From: Clostridiales bacterium
GTDB lineage: Bacteria; Bacillota; Clostridia; Lachnospirales; Lachnospiraceae
Assembly (NCBI GenBank): GCA_019423835.1
Contig: JAHZAR010000001.1
Location: 3,915-27,648, forward strand
Direction of reading: 5' to 3'
DNA: 23,734 nucleotides
In this document: in pieces, positions 1-8,313 of the stretch
Position numbering within the stretch: the first letter of the stretch is position 1
How the letters are laid out: each line of letters begins with the position of its first letter
Notes under the pieces: model-generated
Told to the model about the DNA's origin: nothing
The model's database searches: none
Seen by the model: the letters and a program-made list of their open reading frames with translations, nothing else
Translations under genes and position numbers: made by a program

Positions 1-969
1 CTGAGCGGGCCGGCCTGGGGGACCGATGAAGAAACGATCTGGCGGGCGGCAGAAGGAAAGTGTTCCGATAAGCTGTTTGAGTGGCTCAGGCGCGTTTATG
101 CTGAAACGCCGGGATTTTTCCCTCCCTTCTTTTTCTATGATTCCTTCTGTGATTCCCCCACAGAGGAAATGGCTTCCTTTATTGAACGGATGTTCCGGGA
201 GTTTGGAGATTCAGACAGGCGGGATGAGAGGCGCAGCGGGCTCGAGGAGGCCGTGTTCGCCAGGGCTCTTCTCACTGAGCCGGCGGAGACCGTGTATGAG
301 AGATTCAGCCTCTGGCTGGCAGACGGGAGCGCTTCTGCCCTATTGCAGGTATTGAGCCAAATTCAGTATTCAGAAGAGAAAAAACGGTACATTCTCAGAA
401 TGCGCGGACTCGGAAAGAGGAACGGTGACAGAAAAAGGGGGCCTGTAAGTTTTGAAAATCTGGACCGGAGATGGTACGACTGGCTTCTTCTTCCGGAGAA
501 CAGGGTTTTTGTCAGAAAAAATGTGAAGGTGTATACAGAGCAGATGCCGGGGCGGGGATATGTGCCGGAGAGTGCCTCTAAGGCATCTGCCTGGGGCTGT
601 CTGGAGCAGATACTGGCGCAGCTGTACTGTCCGGATACAGAGGGACTGTCCGAGGCATACAGAGGACATTTTGAAAGCCTGCTTCATAGGGGACTGGAGA
701 TCGACAGCCGGCTGCTGAGTATTCTCAGACGATGCGGGTCTGGGGATTATGATTTCATTGTTGAGAGAGTCCTGAAGGAAAATCAGGACCGATACATGTG
801 GCGTGTGAAATGTCTGCTGGAGGAGCTGCCTCTGTCTGCCGGCGAGCTTTCGGCGAGCATTGGCCGGGCCCTGGAGAGGGATGCGGGAGGCAGAATAGCC
901 GGCAGGGACAGAATCCAGACATGGCGGGAGCAGCTTGCCAATGGGGCGGGCATAGGAGAGCTGGTATAG
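1..969 (+). CDS. Unrecognised protein of MoxR/DUF5682/VWA cluster, 5' end cut by window
   Basis: The reading frame is open from base 1 to the stop at 967-969, so this is the C-terminal 322 residues of a longer protein; the ATG at 169 is internal. The product is soluble and looks mostly helical, with alternating acidic and basic helices and many Leu/Arg residues. I see no membrane segment, signal peptide or catalytic motif. The next gene starts 60 bp downstream on the same strand, and the following three form a MoxR, DUF5682, VWA series, so it is probably part of that operon. Comparable clusters carry a SWIM zinc-finger protein or a large helical-repeat protein here. This fragment could be the tail of either, but no zinc-binding Cys/His pattern is visible. 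Function unknown; coding status is confident, family is not. Confidence 0.75.
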   Translation: MSGPAWGTDEETIWRAAEGKCSDKLFEWLRRVYAETPGFFPPFFFYDSFCDSPTEEMASFIERMFREFGDSDRRDERRSGLEEAVFARALLTEPAETVYERFSLWLADGSASALLQVLSQIQYSEEKKRYILRMRGLGKRNGDRKRGPVSFENLDRRWYDWLLLPENRVFVRKNVKVYTEQMPGRGYVPESASKASAWGCLEQILAQLYCPDTEGLSEAYRGHFESLLHRGLEIDSRLLSILRRCGSGDYDFIVERVLKENQDRYMWRVKCLLEELPLSAGELSASIGRALERDAGGRIAGRDRIQTWREQLANGAGIGELV

Positions 970-1029
970 AACCTGGAAAGAGAGGCAGAAGACAGAACAC
1001 AAAGTTTTGAGAGAAAGGACAGGACATTT

Positions 1030-2118
1030 ATGGGTAAGGAAAACATACAGAGGCTGCCTGCAGAGGAGCTGTTTCAGAAGGAGATAGATGCGCTGATTGC
1101 TGCGGAGAGGGAGACTGTTCCTTCCGGATGGAGGATGTCGCCGCGCTCGGTTCTCACCTACCTATGCGGAGGAACGGTCAAAGGAGTGGAGATTACCCCC
1201 AAGTATATCGGCCACAGGAGGCTGGTTGAAATAGCCATCGCCACGCTGGTGACAGACAGAGCTCTTCTGCTGATAGGAGATCCGGGAACTGCAAAATCCT
1301 GGCTGTCAGAGCATCTGACTGCAGCCATAAACGGGGATTCCACCAAGGTTATCCAGGGCACGGCAGGTACGACAGAGGAACAGATCCGATATTCCTGGAA
1401 TTATGCCATGCTGATTGCCGGAGGCCCCTCCAGGGAAGCTCTGATCCCGAGCCCGGTATACCGCGCCATGGAAACGGGAACCATCGCCAGAATGGAGGAG
1501 ATCTCAAGGTGCGCCTGTGAGGTACAGGATGCGCTGATCTCGATTCTGTCGGAGAAGAGGATATCAGTGCCTGAGCTGGGAATCGAGATACCGGCGAAAA
1601 AGGGCTTTTCCCTTATCGCTACAGCCAATACCAGGGATAAAGGGGTCAACGATATGTCCTCCGCCCTCAAACGCCGTTTCAACACTGTGGTCCTGCCGGC
1701 GCCTGAAAGCCTGGATGCAGAGATGGACATCGTTCGCACCAGAGTTACCCAGCTTTCGGAAAATATGGATCTCAACGCGGCAGTGCCGGACAGCGAAGTG
1801 GTTGAAAAGGTCTGCACTATTTTCAGGGAGCTGAGGATGGGGATGACGCTGGACGGAAAGCAGAAGCTGAAGAGTACATCCGGTGTGCTGTCTACAGCTG
1901 AGGCAATCTCTCTGCTGGGGGGAAGCATGGCTCTGGCCGGAAGCTTTGGAGACGGGACGATCACCGACTGCGATCTGGCCGCCGGACTGCAGGGAGCTAT
2001 CGTCAAGGATGAGGACAGGGATTCCAAGGCATGGGTGGAATACCTGGAAAATATCATGAAGAAACGCGGCTCCCGGTGGCTTGGACTTTACCGGGAATGC
2101 AGGGAGCTGAACAGCTGA
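1030..2118 (+). CDS. MoxR-type AAA+ ATPase (YehL-like)
   Basis: A 362-residue AAA+ ATPase that probably works as a chaperone or remodelling motor with the VWA protein encoded downstream. Walker A is GDPGTAKS at residues 83-90. The Walker B position reads ARMEEIS (about 153-159), so the usual Asp-Glu pair is Glu-Glu. Sensor 1 is ATAN (197-200), and an arginine-finger-like ALKRRF follows at 212-217. The helical lid region continues to the C-terminus. MoxR proteins typically pair with VWA partners and load cofactors or remodel complexes; here the partner lies two genes downstream with a DUF5682 gene between, as in E. coli yehL-yehM-yehP. The ATG has a purine-rich AAAGGACAGGA upstream. The gene follows its upstream neighbour by 60 bp and precedes the next by 30 bp, consistent with one transcript. 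The family assignment is strong; the substrate is unknown. Confidence 0.9.
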   Translation: MGKENIQRLPAEELFQKEIDALIAAERETVPSGWRMSPRSVLTYLCGGTVKGVEITPKYIGHRRLVEIAIATLVTDRALLLIGDPGTAKSWLSEHLTAAINGDSTKVIQGTAGTTEEQIRYSWNYAMLIAGGPSREALIPSPVYRAMETGTIARMEEISRCACEVQDALISILSEKRISVPELGIEIPAKKGFSLIATANTRDKGVNDMSSALKRRFNTVVLPAPESLDAEMDIVRTRVTQLSENMDLNAAVPDSEVVEKVCTIFRELRMGMTLDGKQKLKSTSGVLSTAEAISLLGGSMALAGSFGDGTITDCDLAAGLQGAIVKDEDRDSKAWVEYLENIMKKRGSRWLGLYRECRELNS

Positions 2119-2148
2119 TCAGAGTCAGAAAGGCAGGGAGAGCAAGAT

Positions 2149-4491
2149 ATGAGAGAGGGGTTTGAGGAAAGTAAGCTGCGGCTCTGGCCCGGCGGTCCCC
2201 ACCTGTTCGGAATCCGCCATCTGTCGCCTGCAGGAGCCTGGCATCTGCGGACATTTCTGGAACAGACAGATCCGGAGCTTGTGTTAATCGAGGGACCGTC
2301 TGATTTTACCGATTTGATTGGGGAGCTGACAGACGGACAGGTGAAGCCGCCCATTGCCGTGATGGCCTACACGAAGGAGCTCCCCATACAGACACTTCTG
2401 TATCCGTTTGCCGTCTATTCTCCTGAATATCAGGCACTTCTGTGGGCCGGGGAGAATGGCAGGCAGGCCAGATTTATGGATCTGCCCTCCGGCACCTTTC
2501 TGGCTCTTCAGAAGAGGAGAGAGGAGCTCAGGAGCGGAGATCCGCCGGAGAAAAAACAAGAGGCAGAGGAAAAACGGAAGCAGGGACTCAGTATGTCTGA
2601 GCTCTGCGGAACGGTCGGCTGGTTGGCAGGAACAGGAGGTCAGGAGGCCTTCTGGGAGCATCTGCTGGAAAATACAGGGACAGCAGATGGGTACCGGAAG
2701 GGAGCGGCTGAATTTGGAGCCGGTCTGCGGGAGCTGTCAGAGGAGGATGAGACTGAACAGGCAGAAACATATCTGAGAGAAGCTTATATGCGCCGTGAGA
2801 TAGAGCGGGCGGTGAGGGAGGGAATCCCACCTGATCGGATCGTCGCCGTTACCGGAGCCTTTCACCTTACAGGACTTCAGAGGACAGACGCCATGACAGA
2901 AAAGGAGGTACAGGCTCTTGGGCATCTGGAATGCTGCAGGACACTGATGCCTTATTCCTATTTCAGGCTTTCAGAGCGTGGCGGATATGGGGCGGGAAAC
3001 CGTGCACCGGCCTATTATGAGCTGCTGTGGAAGGCCAGAAAAAGAGGAGAGGGGAGCTATGCGGCGATACGCTATCTTGCGAATCTGGCGGCATTCTGCC
3101 GCAGAGAGGGAAATCCGGTCTCTTCCGCAGAGGTGATCGAGGCCCTTCGCCTGGCCGGGGCGCTGGCGCAGCTGTCAGGTTATGAGAACCCGTCTCTGAA
3201 TGATCTAAAAGATGCAGCCGTGGCCTGCATGGGTCATGGGAACTATGGGGAGCTGGCAGTGGCCATGGCAGACACGGAGATTGGAACTGCAGTGGGAAGA
3301 CTTCCTGAGGGAGTGAGCCAGACCTCTATTCAGACGGATTTTAACAGAAATATGGCGGAGCTGAAGCTGGAGCGCTACCGCTCTGTGGCGGCTCAGGAGC
3401 TTTCACTGGATCTGAGGGAAAAACTGACTGTGAAATCAAAGCGGTCTGCGTTTCTGGATTTAAACCGCTCTTTTTTTCTTCACAGGCTTCGGGTGCTGGG
3501 AAACAGCTTTGTGTTTTTGAAGGAAAACCGCCAGGAGGGGGCGACCTGGGGGGAAGGATGGGTTCTGAGATGGACGCCGGAATCTGAAATCCGGCTGGTG
3601 GAAGCAGTGCTCAAGGGGGATACCGTAGAGCAGGCTGCCTCCTTTGAGCTGAAACAGAGGGCGGACAGGGCAGGAAGCATCAAAGCTCTCTCCAGAGTGA
3701 TTGAGGAGGCGTTTCTGTGCGGCATGCCGGAGGCGGTGGCATACACGGTGTCAGCTCTTCAGGCCATGGCGGTAGATACGGCCTCTGCAGAGGAGCTGGC
3801 CTCTGCAGCCGGCAGTCTGTCTGTGGTGCTCCGGTATGGAGACATCAGGAGGCTCGACAGGAAGCCGCTGATTCCGGTGCTTGGCCAGATCTTTCTGAGG
3901 CTCTGCCTGATTCTGGCGGAAGAGTGCCGGTGCGATGACGAGGCGGCTAAACGGATTGCCGAGTCCATAAACACAGCTCACACAGTGGCGGTTGCCCATG
4001 ATTTTCTGGACGGGGAGCGTCTGGAGCGTGTCCTGCAGGAAATTGCCGGAAGAGACGATCTCAATACGAAGCTGTCAGGCTTTGCAGCAGCCATTCTCCT
4101 TGAAGGGGGAAAAATGACGGAGGAGGAGCTTTTAAGAGAGGTGTCCAGAAGGCTTTCGCCGGGAATTCCGGCTGAACTGGGAGCCGGGTGGTTTGAGGGG
4201 CTGTCCATGAAGAACCATTATGCCCTGATTGCAAGGCTCTCCCTGTGGAGTAGCCTGAGCAGATATCTGGATGAGCTGGATGACAGGGAATTCAAGAGGG
4301 CGCTTGTGTTTTTGAGAAGGGCCTTTGCAGACTTCACCTCAGAGGAGAAAAACAGGATTGCGGAAAACCTGGGAGAAATCTGGCAGGTAAACCCGGAACA
4401 GGTGAGTGAGATTTTAAATGAAACGCTCTCAGGGGAGGAACAGCAGGAGCTCTTGGAAGGGCTGTCAGATTTTGACTTTGACGATATATAG
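2149..4491 (+). CDS. DUF5682 family protein (YehM-like), TIKI/TraB-EreA-type motifs
   Basis: A 780-residue soluble protein. Near the N-terminus it has GIRHLSP (residues 21-27) and LIEGPSD (46-52). A second GxxH, GAFH, lies at 236-239, about 20 residues after a REAYMRREI segment (210-218). Two GxxH motifs plus a conserved Glu after the first strand are the signature of the TIKI/TraB/EreA-ChaN fold, whose members are metal-dependent hydrolases or haem/ligand binders. I infer a catalytic N-terminal domain (about 1-280) followed by a long all-helical, Leu/Glu-rich region to the end that could be a protein-interaction platform. A charged, Lys/Glu-rich linker lies at about 122-147. The position between a MoxR ATPase and a VWA protein matches the known MoxR-DUF5682-VWA module. 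The biochemical activity is not established; the hydrolase idea is inference from motifs. Confidence 0.85.
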   Translation: MREGFEESKLRLWPGGPHLFGIRHLSPAGAWHLRTFLEQTDPELVLIEGPSDFTDLIGELTDGQVKPPIAVMAYTKELPIQTLLYPFAVYSPEYQALLWAGENGRQARFMDLPSGTFLALQKRREELRSGDPPEKKQEAEEKRKQGLSMSELCGTVGWLAGTGGQEAFWEHLLENTGTADGYRKGAAEFGAGLRELSEEDETEQAETYLREAYMRREIERAVREGIPPDRIVAVTGAFHLTGLQRTDAMTEKEVQALGHLECCRTLMPYSYFRLSERGGYGAGNRAPAYYELLWKARKRGEGSYAAIRYLANLAAFCRREGNPVSSAEVIEALRLAGALAQLSGYENPSLNDLKDAAVACMGHGNYGELAVAMADTEIGTAVGRLPEGVSQTSIQTDFNRNMAELKLERYRSVAAQELSLDLREKLTVKSKRSAFLDLNRSFFLHRLRVLGNSFVFLKENRQEGATWGEGWVLRWTPESEIRLVEAVLKGDTVEQAASFELKQRADRAGSIKALSRVIEEAFLCGMPEAVAYTVSALQAMAVDTASAEELASAAGSLSVVLRYGDIRRLDRKPLIPVLGQIFLRLCLILAEECRCDDEAAKRIAESINTAHTVAVAHDFLDGERLERVLQEIAGRDDLNTKLSGFAAAILLEGGKMTEEELLREVSRRLSPGIPAELGAGWFEGLSMKNHYALIARLSLWSSLSRYLDELDDREFKRALVFLRRAFADFTSEEKNRIAENLGEIWQVNPEQVSEILNETLSGEEQQELLEGLSDFDFDDI

Positions 4492-4532
4492 GATACGAGC
4501 CTTTACAGACAGAGTGCCGAGAGGAGGCAGGT

Positions 4533-5732
4533 ATGGATACAGCAGAACGCATGAAACGATGGCGTCTGATTCTTGGCGCTGAGAGCGAGAGCCAGTTTCA
4601 GACAATGGAGGGGTATGGGGGAGCCAGACTGTCGGAGGAACAGCTGATGATGGATCAGGCCCTTGCCGCCATATACAACAGCGCAGCCTACGGAGGATTT
4701 CAGGCTCGGGGAGGGGCCGGACAGGGGGGAGGAAGAGGCCCCTCCAATCCTCAGCTCACAAGATGGCTGGGAGATGTGAGAACGCTGTTTGATCGGGAGA
4801 TTGTGAAGATTGTGCAGGGAGACGCCATGGAGCGGTGCGGACTGAAACAGCTTCTGTTTGAGCCGGAGATACTGGAAAATCTGGAGCCGGACATCAGCCT
4901 GGCCAGCACCATTCTGCTCTTAAAGGATCAGATCCCAAAACGCTCGAAGGACAGTGTGAGGGCATTTATTGAGAAAATCGTGGAGGAAATCAACCGTCTG
5001 CTGGAGCAGGATGTCAGGAGGGCGGTAGCATCTGCGGTCAACCGCCGCCGCCATTCTCCTATCCCCTCGGCTTCTGCTCTCGATTTTCAGAGGACGATCC
5101 GGAGAGGACTGAAAAATTACAGACCGGAGGTGAAAAAACTCATTCCCGAGCATTTTTATTTCTTTGACCGAACCAGCCGGACAGCGGCCAACAGGCATAC
5201 GGTTATTCTGGACGTGGATCAGAGCGGTTCTATGGGAGAGTCGGTTATCTATTCTTCGATTATGAGCTGTATACTGGCCAGCATGGCGGCGTTGGAGACA
5301 AGAATTGTGGCCTTTGACACAAATGTGGCAGATTTAACAGAAAAATGCAGTGATCCGGTAGATCTGCTGTTTGGATTTCAGCTTGGGGGAGGAACCGATA
5401 TTGACCGCTCAGTAGCTTACTGCGAGAAATTCATTGAGAATCCGTCCAAGACCCTGTTTTTCCTGATTTCAGATTTAGAGGAAGGAGGGAACCGGGCGTC
5501 CCTTCTGAGGCGGCTGGCAGCCCTTCGGGAATCGGGGGTAACAGTAATCTGTCTGCTGGCCATTGCCGACAAGGGAAAACCCTACTACGATGCTCAGATG
5601 GCAGGCCGTATCGCCTCTCTGGGAATCCCCTGCTTTGCCTGTACCCCGGAAAAGCTCCCGGCCCTCCTGGAACGGGCTCTGAAAGGGCAGGATCTCACCA
5701 TCTTCGGGAAAGAGGCATCGGAAACTTCCTAA
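4533..5732 (+). CDS. VWA domain protein (CoxE/YehP-like), partner of MoxR ATPase
   Basis: A 399-residue protein with a helical N-terminal half (about 1-215), including a Gly-rich stretch (59-69), and a C-terminal von Willebrand A domain. The MIDAS metal site is complete: DQSGS at 229-233, the Thr in GGGTD at about 288, and the Asp in LISD at 314. MIDAS VWA domains bind partner proteins through Mg2+, and MoxR ATPases act on or with them. There is no signal peptide or membrane segment, so it is cytosolic. It is the fourth gene of the block, 41 bp after the DUF5682 gene, with a strong GAGGAGG site five bases before the ATG. No clear terminator follows, and the next promoter begins about 50 bp downstream. 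The family is secure; the cellular role of the module is unknown. Confidence 0.9.
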   Translation: MDTAERMKRWRLILGAESESQFQTMEGYGGARLSEEQLMMDQALAAIYNSAAYGGFQARGGAGQGGGRGPSNPQLTRWLGDVRTLFDREIVKIVQGDAMERCGLKQLLFEPEILENLEPDISLASTILLLKDQIPKRSKDSVRAFIEKIVEEINRLLEQDVRRAVASAVNRRRHSPIPSASALDFQRTIRRGLKNYRPEVKKLIPEHFYFFDRTSRTAANRHTVILDVDQSGSMGESVIYSSIMSCILASMAALETRIVAFDTNVADLTEKCSDPVDLLFGFQLGGGTDIDRSVAYCEKFIENPSKTLFFLISDLEEGGNRASLLRRLAALRESGVTVICLLAIADKGKPYYDAQMAGRIASLGIPCFACTPEKLPALLERALKGQDLTIFGKEASETS

Positions 5733-5782
5733 AACTGCAGAAGAAGACACGGCAAATCAGCCCTCTCCAATAAGCTCCCACC

Positions 5783-5811
5783 TTAACAGAACAATAGGGG
5801 TATGGTATAAT
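5783..5811 (+). promoter_or_regulatory. Sigma-A promoter of the restriction-modification cassette
   Basis: TTAACA (5783-5788) and TATAAT (5806-5811) are separated by 17 bases, a near-consensus housekeeping promoter facing the methyltransferase gene. Predicted transcription would start near 5818, leaving a structured leader of about 175 nt before the ATG at 5994. The -10 box lies inside a perfect inverted repeat, so a bound protein there would block RNA polymerase. Confidence 0.7.
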
Positions 5812-5834
5812 GACTGCAAAGCAGTCATTATACC
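5804..5834. repeat. Perfect 14-bp inverted repeat over the -10 box and predicted start
   Basis: GGTATAATGACTGC (5804-5817), AAA, then the exact reverse complement (5821-5834). The left arm contains the -10 box, and the repeat centre sits at the predicted transcription start. This geometry fits an operator for a dimeric repressor or C-protein-like regulator; if transcribed only in part it would not make a useful RNA hairpin. No regulator gene lies next to it, so self-control by the methyltransferase or endonuclease is one possibility (inference). Confidence 0.75.
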
Positions 5835-5842
5835 TGCGCATA

Positions 5843-5872
5843 CCGGTTTCAGCATTCACTGCTGAAATCCGG
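5843..5872 (+). repeat. Leader hairpin of the restriction-modification transcript
   Basis: CCGGTTTCAGC (5843-5853) pairs with GCTGAAATCCGG (5861-5872) through 11 base pairs with one bulged T and a 7-nt loop. It is the second of three hairpins in a row between the promoter and the methyltransferase start. No T-run follows, so it is not a classic terminator. Confidence 0.55.
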
Positions 5873-5894
5873 GCGCTGAGTTCCGCCGGAGGCT

Positions 5895-5915
5895 GCCATA
5901 TCCGGAGGATATGGC
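5895..5915 (+). repeat. Second leader hairpin, 9-bp perfect stem with GGA loop
   Basis: GCCATATCC (5895-5903), GGA, then GGATATGGC (5907-5915). The stem is perfect and lies about 80 nt before the methyltransferase start. The rest of the 5733-5993 gap holds the promoter, the operator-like repeat and the other hairpin; I see no gene in it. Confidence 0.55.
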
Positions 5916-5993
5916 ATAATGGCCGCAGGACACGCAGGGAGGCCTCCGGCCTCACCCATCCACTACAATACAGACTATCCACAGGAGAGATAC

Positions 5994-6920
5994 ATGACAT
6001 CATCACATACACTCTTAACAGCATCATCAACACAGCCGCACGGCTCATCTGAGTGTGGCAATTCCCATACGCAGAAGCGGGGAACCGCTCAGCAGCAGGA
6101 GGTTGCGCCTATCCTCAAATGGGTGGGGGGAAAGCGGCAGCTTCTGGAATCCATTGTGCCGCTGATTCCGGAGTATACCACTTATTATGAGCCATTTGTG
6201 GGAGGAGGGGCAGTCCTGTTTGCCACTCAGCCTAAAAAGGCAGTGATCAATGACTCCAATGCCGAGCTGATCAATGTATATGAGACTGTGAAGAACCAGC
6301 CGGAAGAGCTGATCAGCCTGCTGGAACGGCACAGAGAGGCAAACGGTCAGGAGTATTTTTACCAGATCCGCGCCCTTGACCGGGAGCCGGAAGCCTACGG
6401 ACGGCTGACGCCTGTAGAGAGGGCTGCCAGGATCATCTATCTGAATAAAACCTGCTATAACGGCCTCTTTCGGGTCAACAGCGCCGGCCAGTTCAACGCG
6501 CCCTGGGGGCGTTATAAAAATCCCAATATCTCAGGGGCAGACAACATCCGGGCTATGAGCGTCTACCTGAACCGGGCCAGGGTGACAATCAAATGCGGAG
6601 ACTACAGGGAAGCCCTGAAGGGGATACGAAAGGGCGCCTTTGTCTACTTCGACCCGCCCTATATGCCCCTCAGCTCTTCCTCCTCTTTTACTGGCTACAC
6701 GGCGAGCGGGTTCGGTGAAGCAGAGCAGATTGAGCTGAAGCGCCAGTGTGATCTTCTCGATAAAAGAGGAATCAAATTTCTGCTCTCCAACTCTTGCTGT
6801 GAATTTATAGAAAACCTGTACAGCGGCTATACCATAGAGCGCGGCTCGGCCAAGCGGGCCATCAACGCAAAGGCAGATAAGCGCGGAGCGATCGACGAGG
6901 TGCTGGTGAGAAATTACTGA
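5994..6920 (+). CDS. Dam/DpnM-like DNA adenine-N6 methyltransferase
   Basis: A 308-residue class-alpha (D12) adenine methyltransferase that transfers a methyl group from S-adenosylmethionine to adenine N6. The motifs in order are KWVGGKRQLL (42-51, SAM binding), YYEPFVGGG (64-72), IND (85-87), a Dam-like target-recognition segment with CYNGLFRVN (154-162) followed by FNAPWGRYKNP, and the catalytic DPPY (220-223). The recognition segment resembles enzymes that modify GATC, so GATC is the likely target (inference). I chose the ATG at 5994 because AGGAGA lies five bases before it; the upstream in-frame ATG at 5919 falls in the hairpin-rich leader and has no ribosome site. The first ~38 residues are a low-complexity extension before the conserved core. 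The restriction gene follows 42 bp after the stop. Confidence 0.9.
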   Translation: MTSSHTLLTASSTQPHGSSECGNSHTQKRGTAQQQEVAPILKWVGGKRQLLESIVPLIPEYTTYYEPFVGGGAVLFATQPKKAVINDSNAELINVYETVKNQPEELISLLERHREANGQEYFYQIRALDREPEAYGRLTPVERAARIIYLNKTCYNGLFRVNSAGQFNAPWGRYKNPNISGADNIRAMSVYLNRARVTIKCGDYREALKGIRKGAFVYFDPPYMPLSSSSSFTGYTASGFGEAEQIELKRQCDLLDKRGIKFLLSNSCCEFIENLYSGYTIERGSAKRAINAKADKRGAIDEVLVRNY

Positions 6921-6962
6921 TCTGTAAGCTTGCCGGACTTATCTTCAGAAGAGGGAGGAACT

Positions 6963-8258
6963 GTGGGAATTATCGAAGAAAAATGGGAGGCTCTGTTTGA
7001 GAAATACAGAATCAGGGAGGAGGTAGCCGCGCACGGCTGCTTCCCGATTACAGCCGATCAGATCCGGGAGTTTAAGGAACCGCGTCTTATGACAAAATTT
7101 GATACCCGGGAATCTCTTCCCAAAGTTTTTGGAAGGCTGGGAATTCTTCCGGTTACCAGGGGGAAATACGTGATAGGAGACTTCAGACTCTATGAGGATT
7201 TCCCGGAATTCTCTCCGGAGTCTGCCGGAGGAATAAAGCGGGCAGACAGCTCCCTGATACCGGATTATCTGGAAACCATCGATATACAGGATGTGCGCTC
7301 AGAGGCAGCCGCCATCCGGCTGATGGGGTTCACAGGGATCCTGGAGGATTTTCTGGGAGAGAAGAGAATGATTGAGACGGTTTCCGGCAGGATGGCCTCC
7401 GGTGTGTTTTCCTTTCAGATTCACTCAGAGGACAGGAGACAGCTGTCAGTGATTGAGGTGAACAATTCGCAGGTGGAAATCGACGGCGGATTTGAAGGCG
7501 CAAGCTGTTTTTCTATTATTGAAGGAAAAAATGTGGTGCACAGCAACTTCCTGGTGCGCCAGCTCTATTATCCCTTTCGCCTGTGGAGGGAGAAAATCAG
7601 GAAGCCGATCCGTCCGGTGTTTCTGGTCTACTCCAACAATGTCTTCCGGCTTCTGGAGTATGAATTCACCGACTGGCAGCTCTACGATTCACCTCGGCTG
7701 GTACAGGAAAAATATTATAGCTTTGAGGACACGGCGATCCGGAAGGAGGAGCTGGCTGAGGTGTGGCGCGAGGTAAAGGTTCTCCCTGAACCTGAGGGGA
7801 TTCCCTTTATACAGGCAGACAGCTTTGACAAGGTCATTTCGCTGACCGAGCATCTGAACCGTCATTCTCTGACATCACAGGAGATCGCAGAGGTGTTCGG
7901 GTTTCGCGAGAGACAGTCCGGCTATTATTACAATGCCTGTGCCTATCTGGGGCTGGCGTGCAGAAAAAAGCCGGACGGGGCACAGAAAGGACCTGTGCGC
8001 ATCGGGATTACTCCGGCCGGAAGACGCCTGCTGTCCCTTTCCTACCGGGAGAGGCAGCTTGGATATGTTAAACGGATTCTGGAGCATGCGATTTTTCACG
8101 AGCTTTTTGGGATTTTCCTGAGTACCGGAACGATACCCGATAAGAAATACATTGAGGGAAGAATGATGGCCATGGGCCTCTGCGCAGAGAGCCTGGCAGG
8201 CCGCAGGGCCTCATCGGTAGCAGGCTGGCTCAGGTGGATCAAACACCTTACGGACTGA
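6963..8258 (+). CDS. Probable type II restriction endonuclease, PD-(D/E)XK-like
   Basis: A 431-residue soluble protein directly downstream of the methyltransferase, as expected for its cognate endonuclease. A likely PD-(D/E)XK active site lies in the middle: an Asp in VEID at about 174, then IIEGK with Glu 187 and Lys 189 on the next strand. The last ~130 residues contain SQEIAEVFGF, GYYYNACAYLG, a TPAGR segment and a SSVAGWLRWI ending, which together look like a winged-helix DNA-binding region. I chose the GTG at 6963 because GGGAGG lies just before it and the protein then begins GIIEEKWEALF; an upstream TTG at 6930 has no such site. Which sequence it cuts cannot be read from the protein; GATC is likely if the methyltransferase call holds. 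An orphan nuclease of unknown target is the alternative. Confidence 0.75.
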   Translation: MGIIEEKWEALFEKYRIREEVAAHGCFPITADQIREFKEPRLMTKFDTRESLPKVFGRLGILPVTRGKYVIGDFRLYEDFPEFSPESAGGIKRADSSLIPDYLETIDIQDVRSEAAAIRLMGFTGILEDFLGEKRMIETVSGRMASGVFSFQIHSEDRRQLSVIEVNNSQVEIDGGFEGASCFSIIEGKNVVHSNFLVRQLYYPFRLWREKIRKPIRPVFLVYSNNVFRLLEYEFTDWQLYDSPRLVQEKYYSFEDTAIRKEELAEVWREVKVLPEPEGIPFIQADSFDKVISLTEHLNRHSLTSQEIAEVFGFRERQSGYYYNACAYLGLACRKKPDGAQKGPVRIGITPAGRRLLSLSYRERQLGYVKRILEHAIFHELFGIFLSTGTIPDKKYIEGRMMAMGLCAESLAGRRASSVAGWLRWIKHLTD

Positions 8259-8313
8259 TGCCCCGGGGGAGAAGCGGGGGGCCCAGCCTGCCCCCAGTCT
8301 GCCCCAAATCTGT

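Noticed and set aside
370..1002. Long minus-strand frames opposite the first genes
   Set aside because: They lie antisense to clearly coding frames, lack ribosome sites and have Cys/His/Pro/Ser-rich compositions typical of shadow frames.
1401..2057. 218-codon minus-strand frame opposite the MoxR gene
   Set aside because: The plus strand carries intact AAA+ motifs over the same bases; the antisense frame is a by-product of codon bias.
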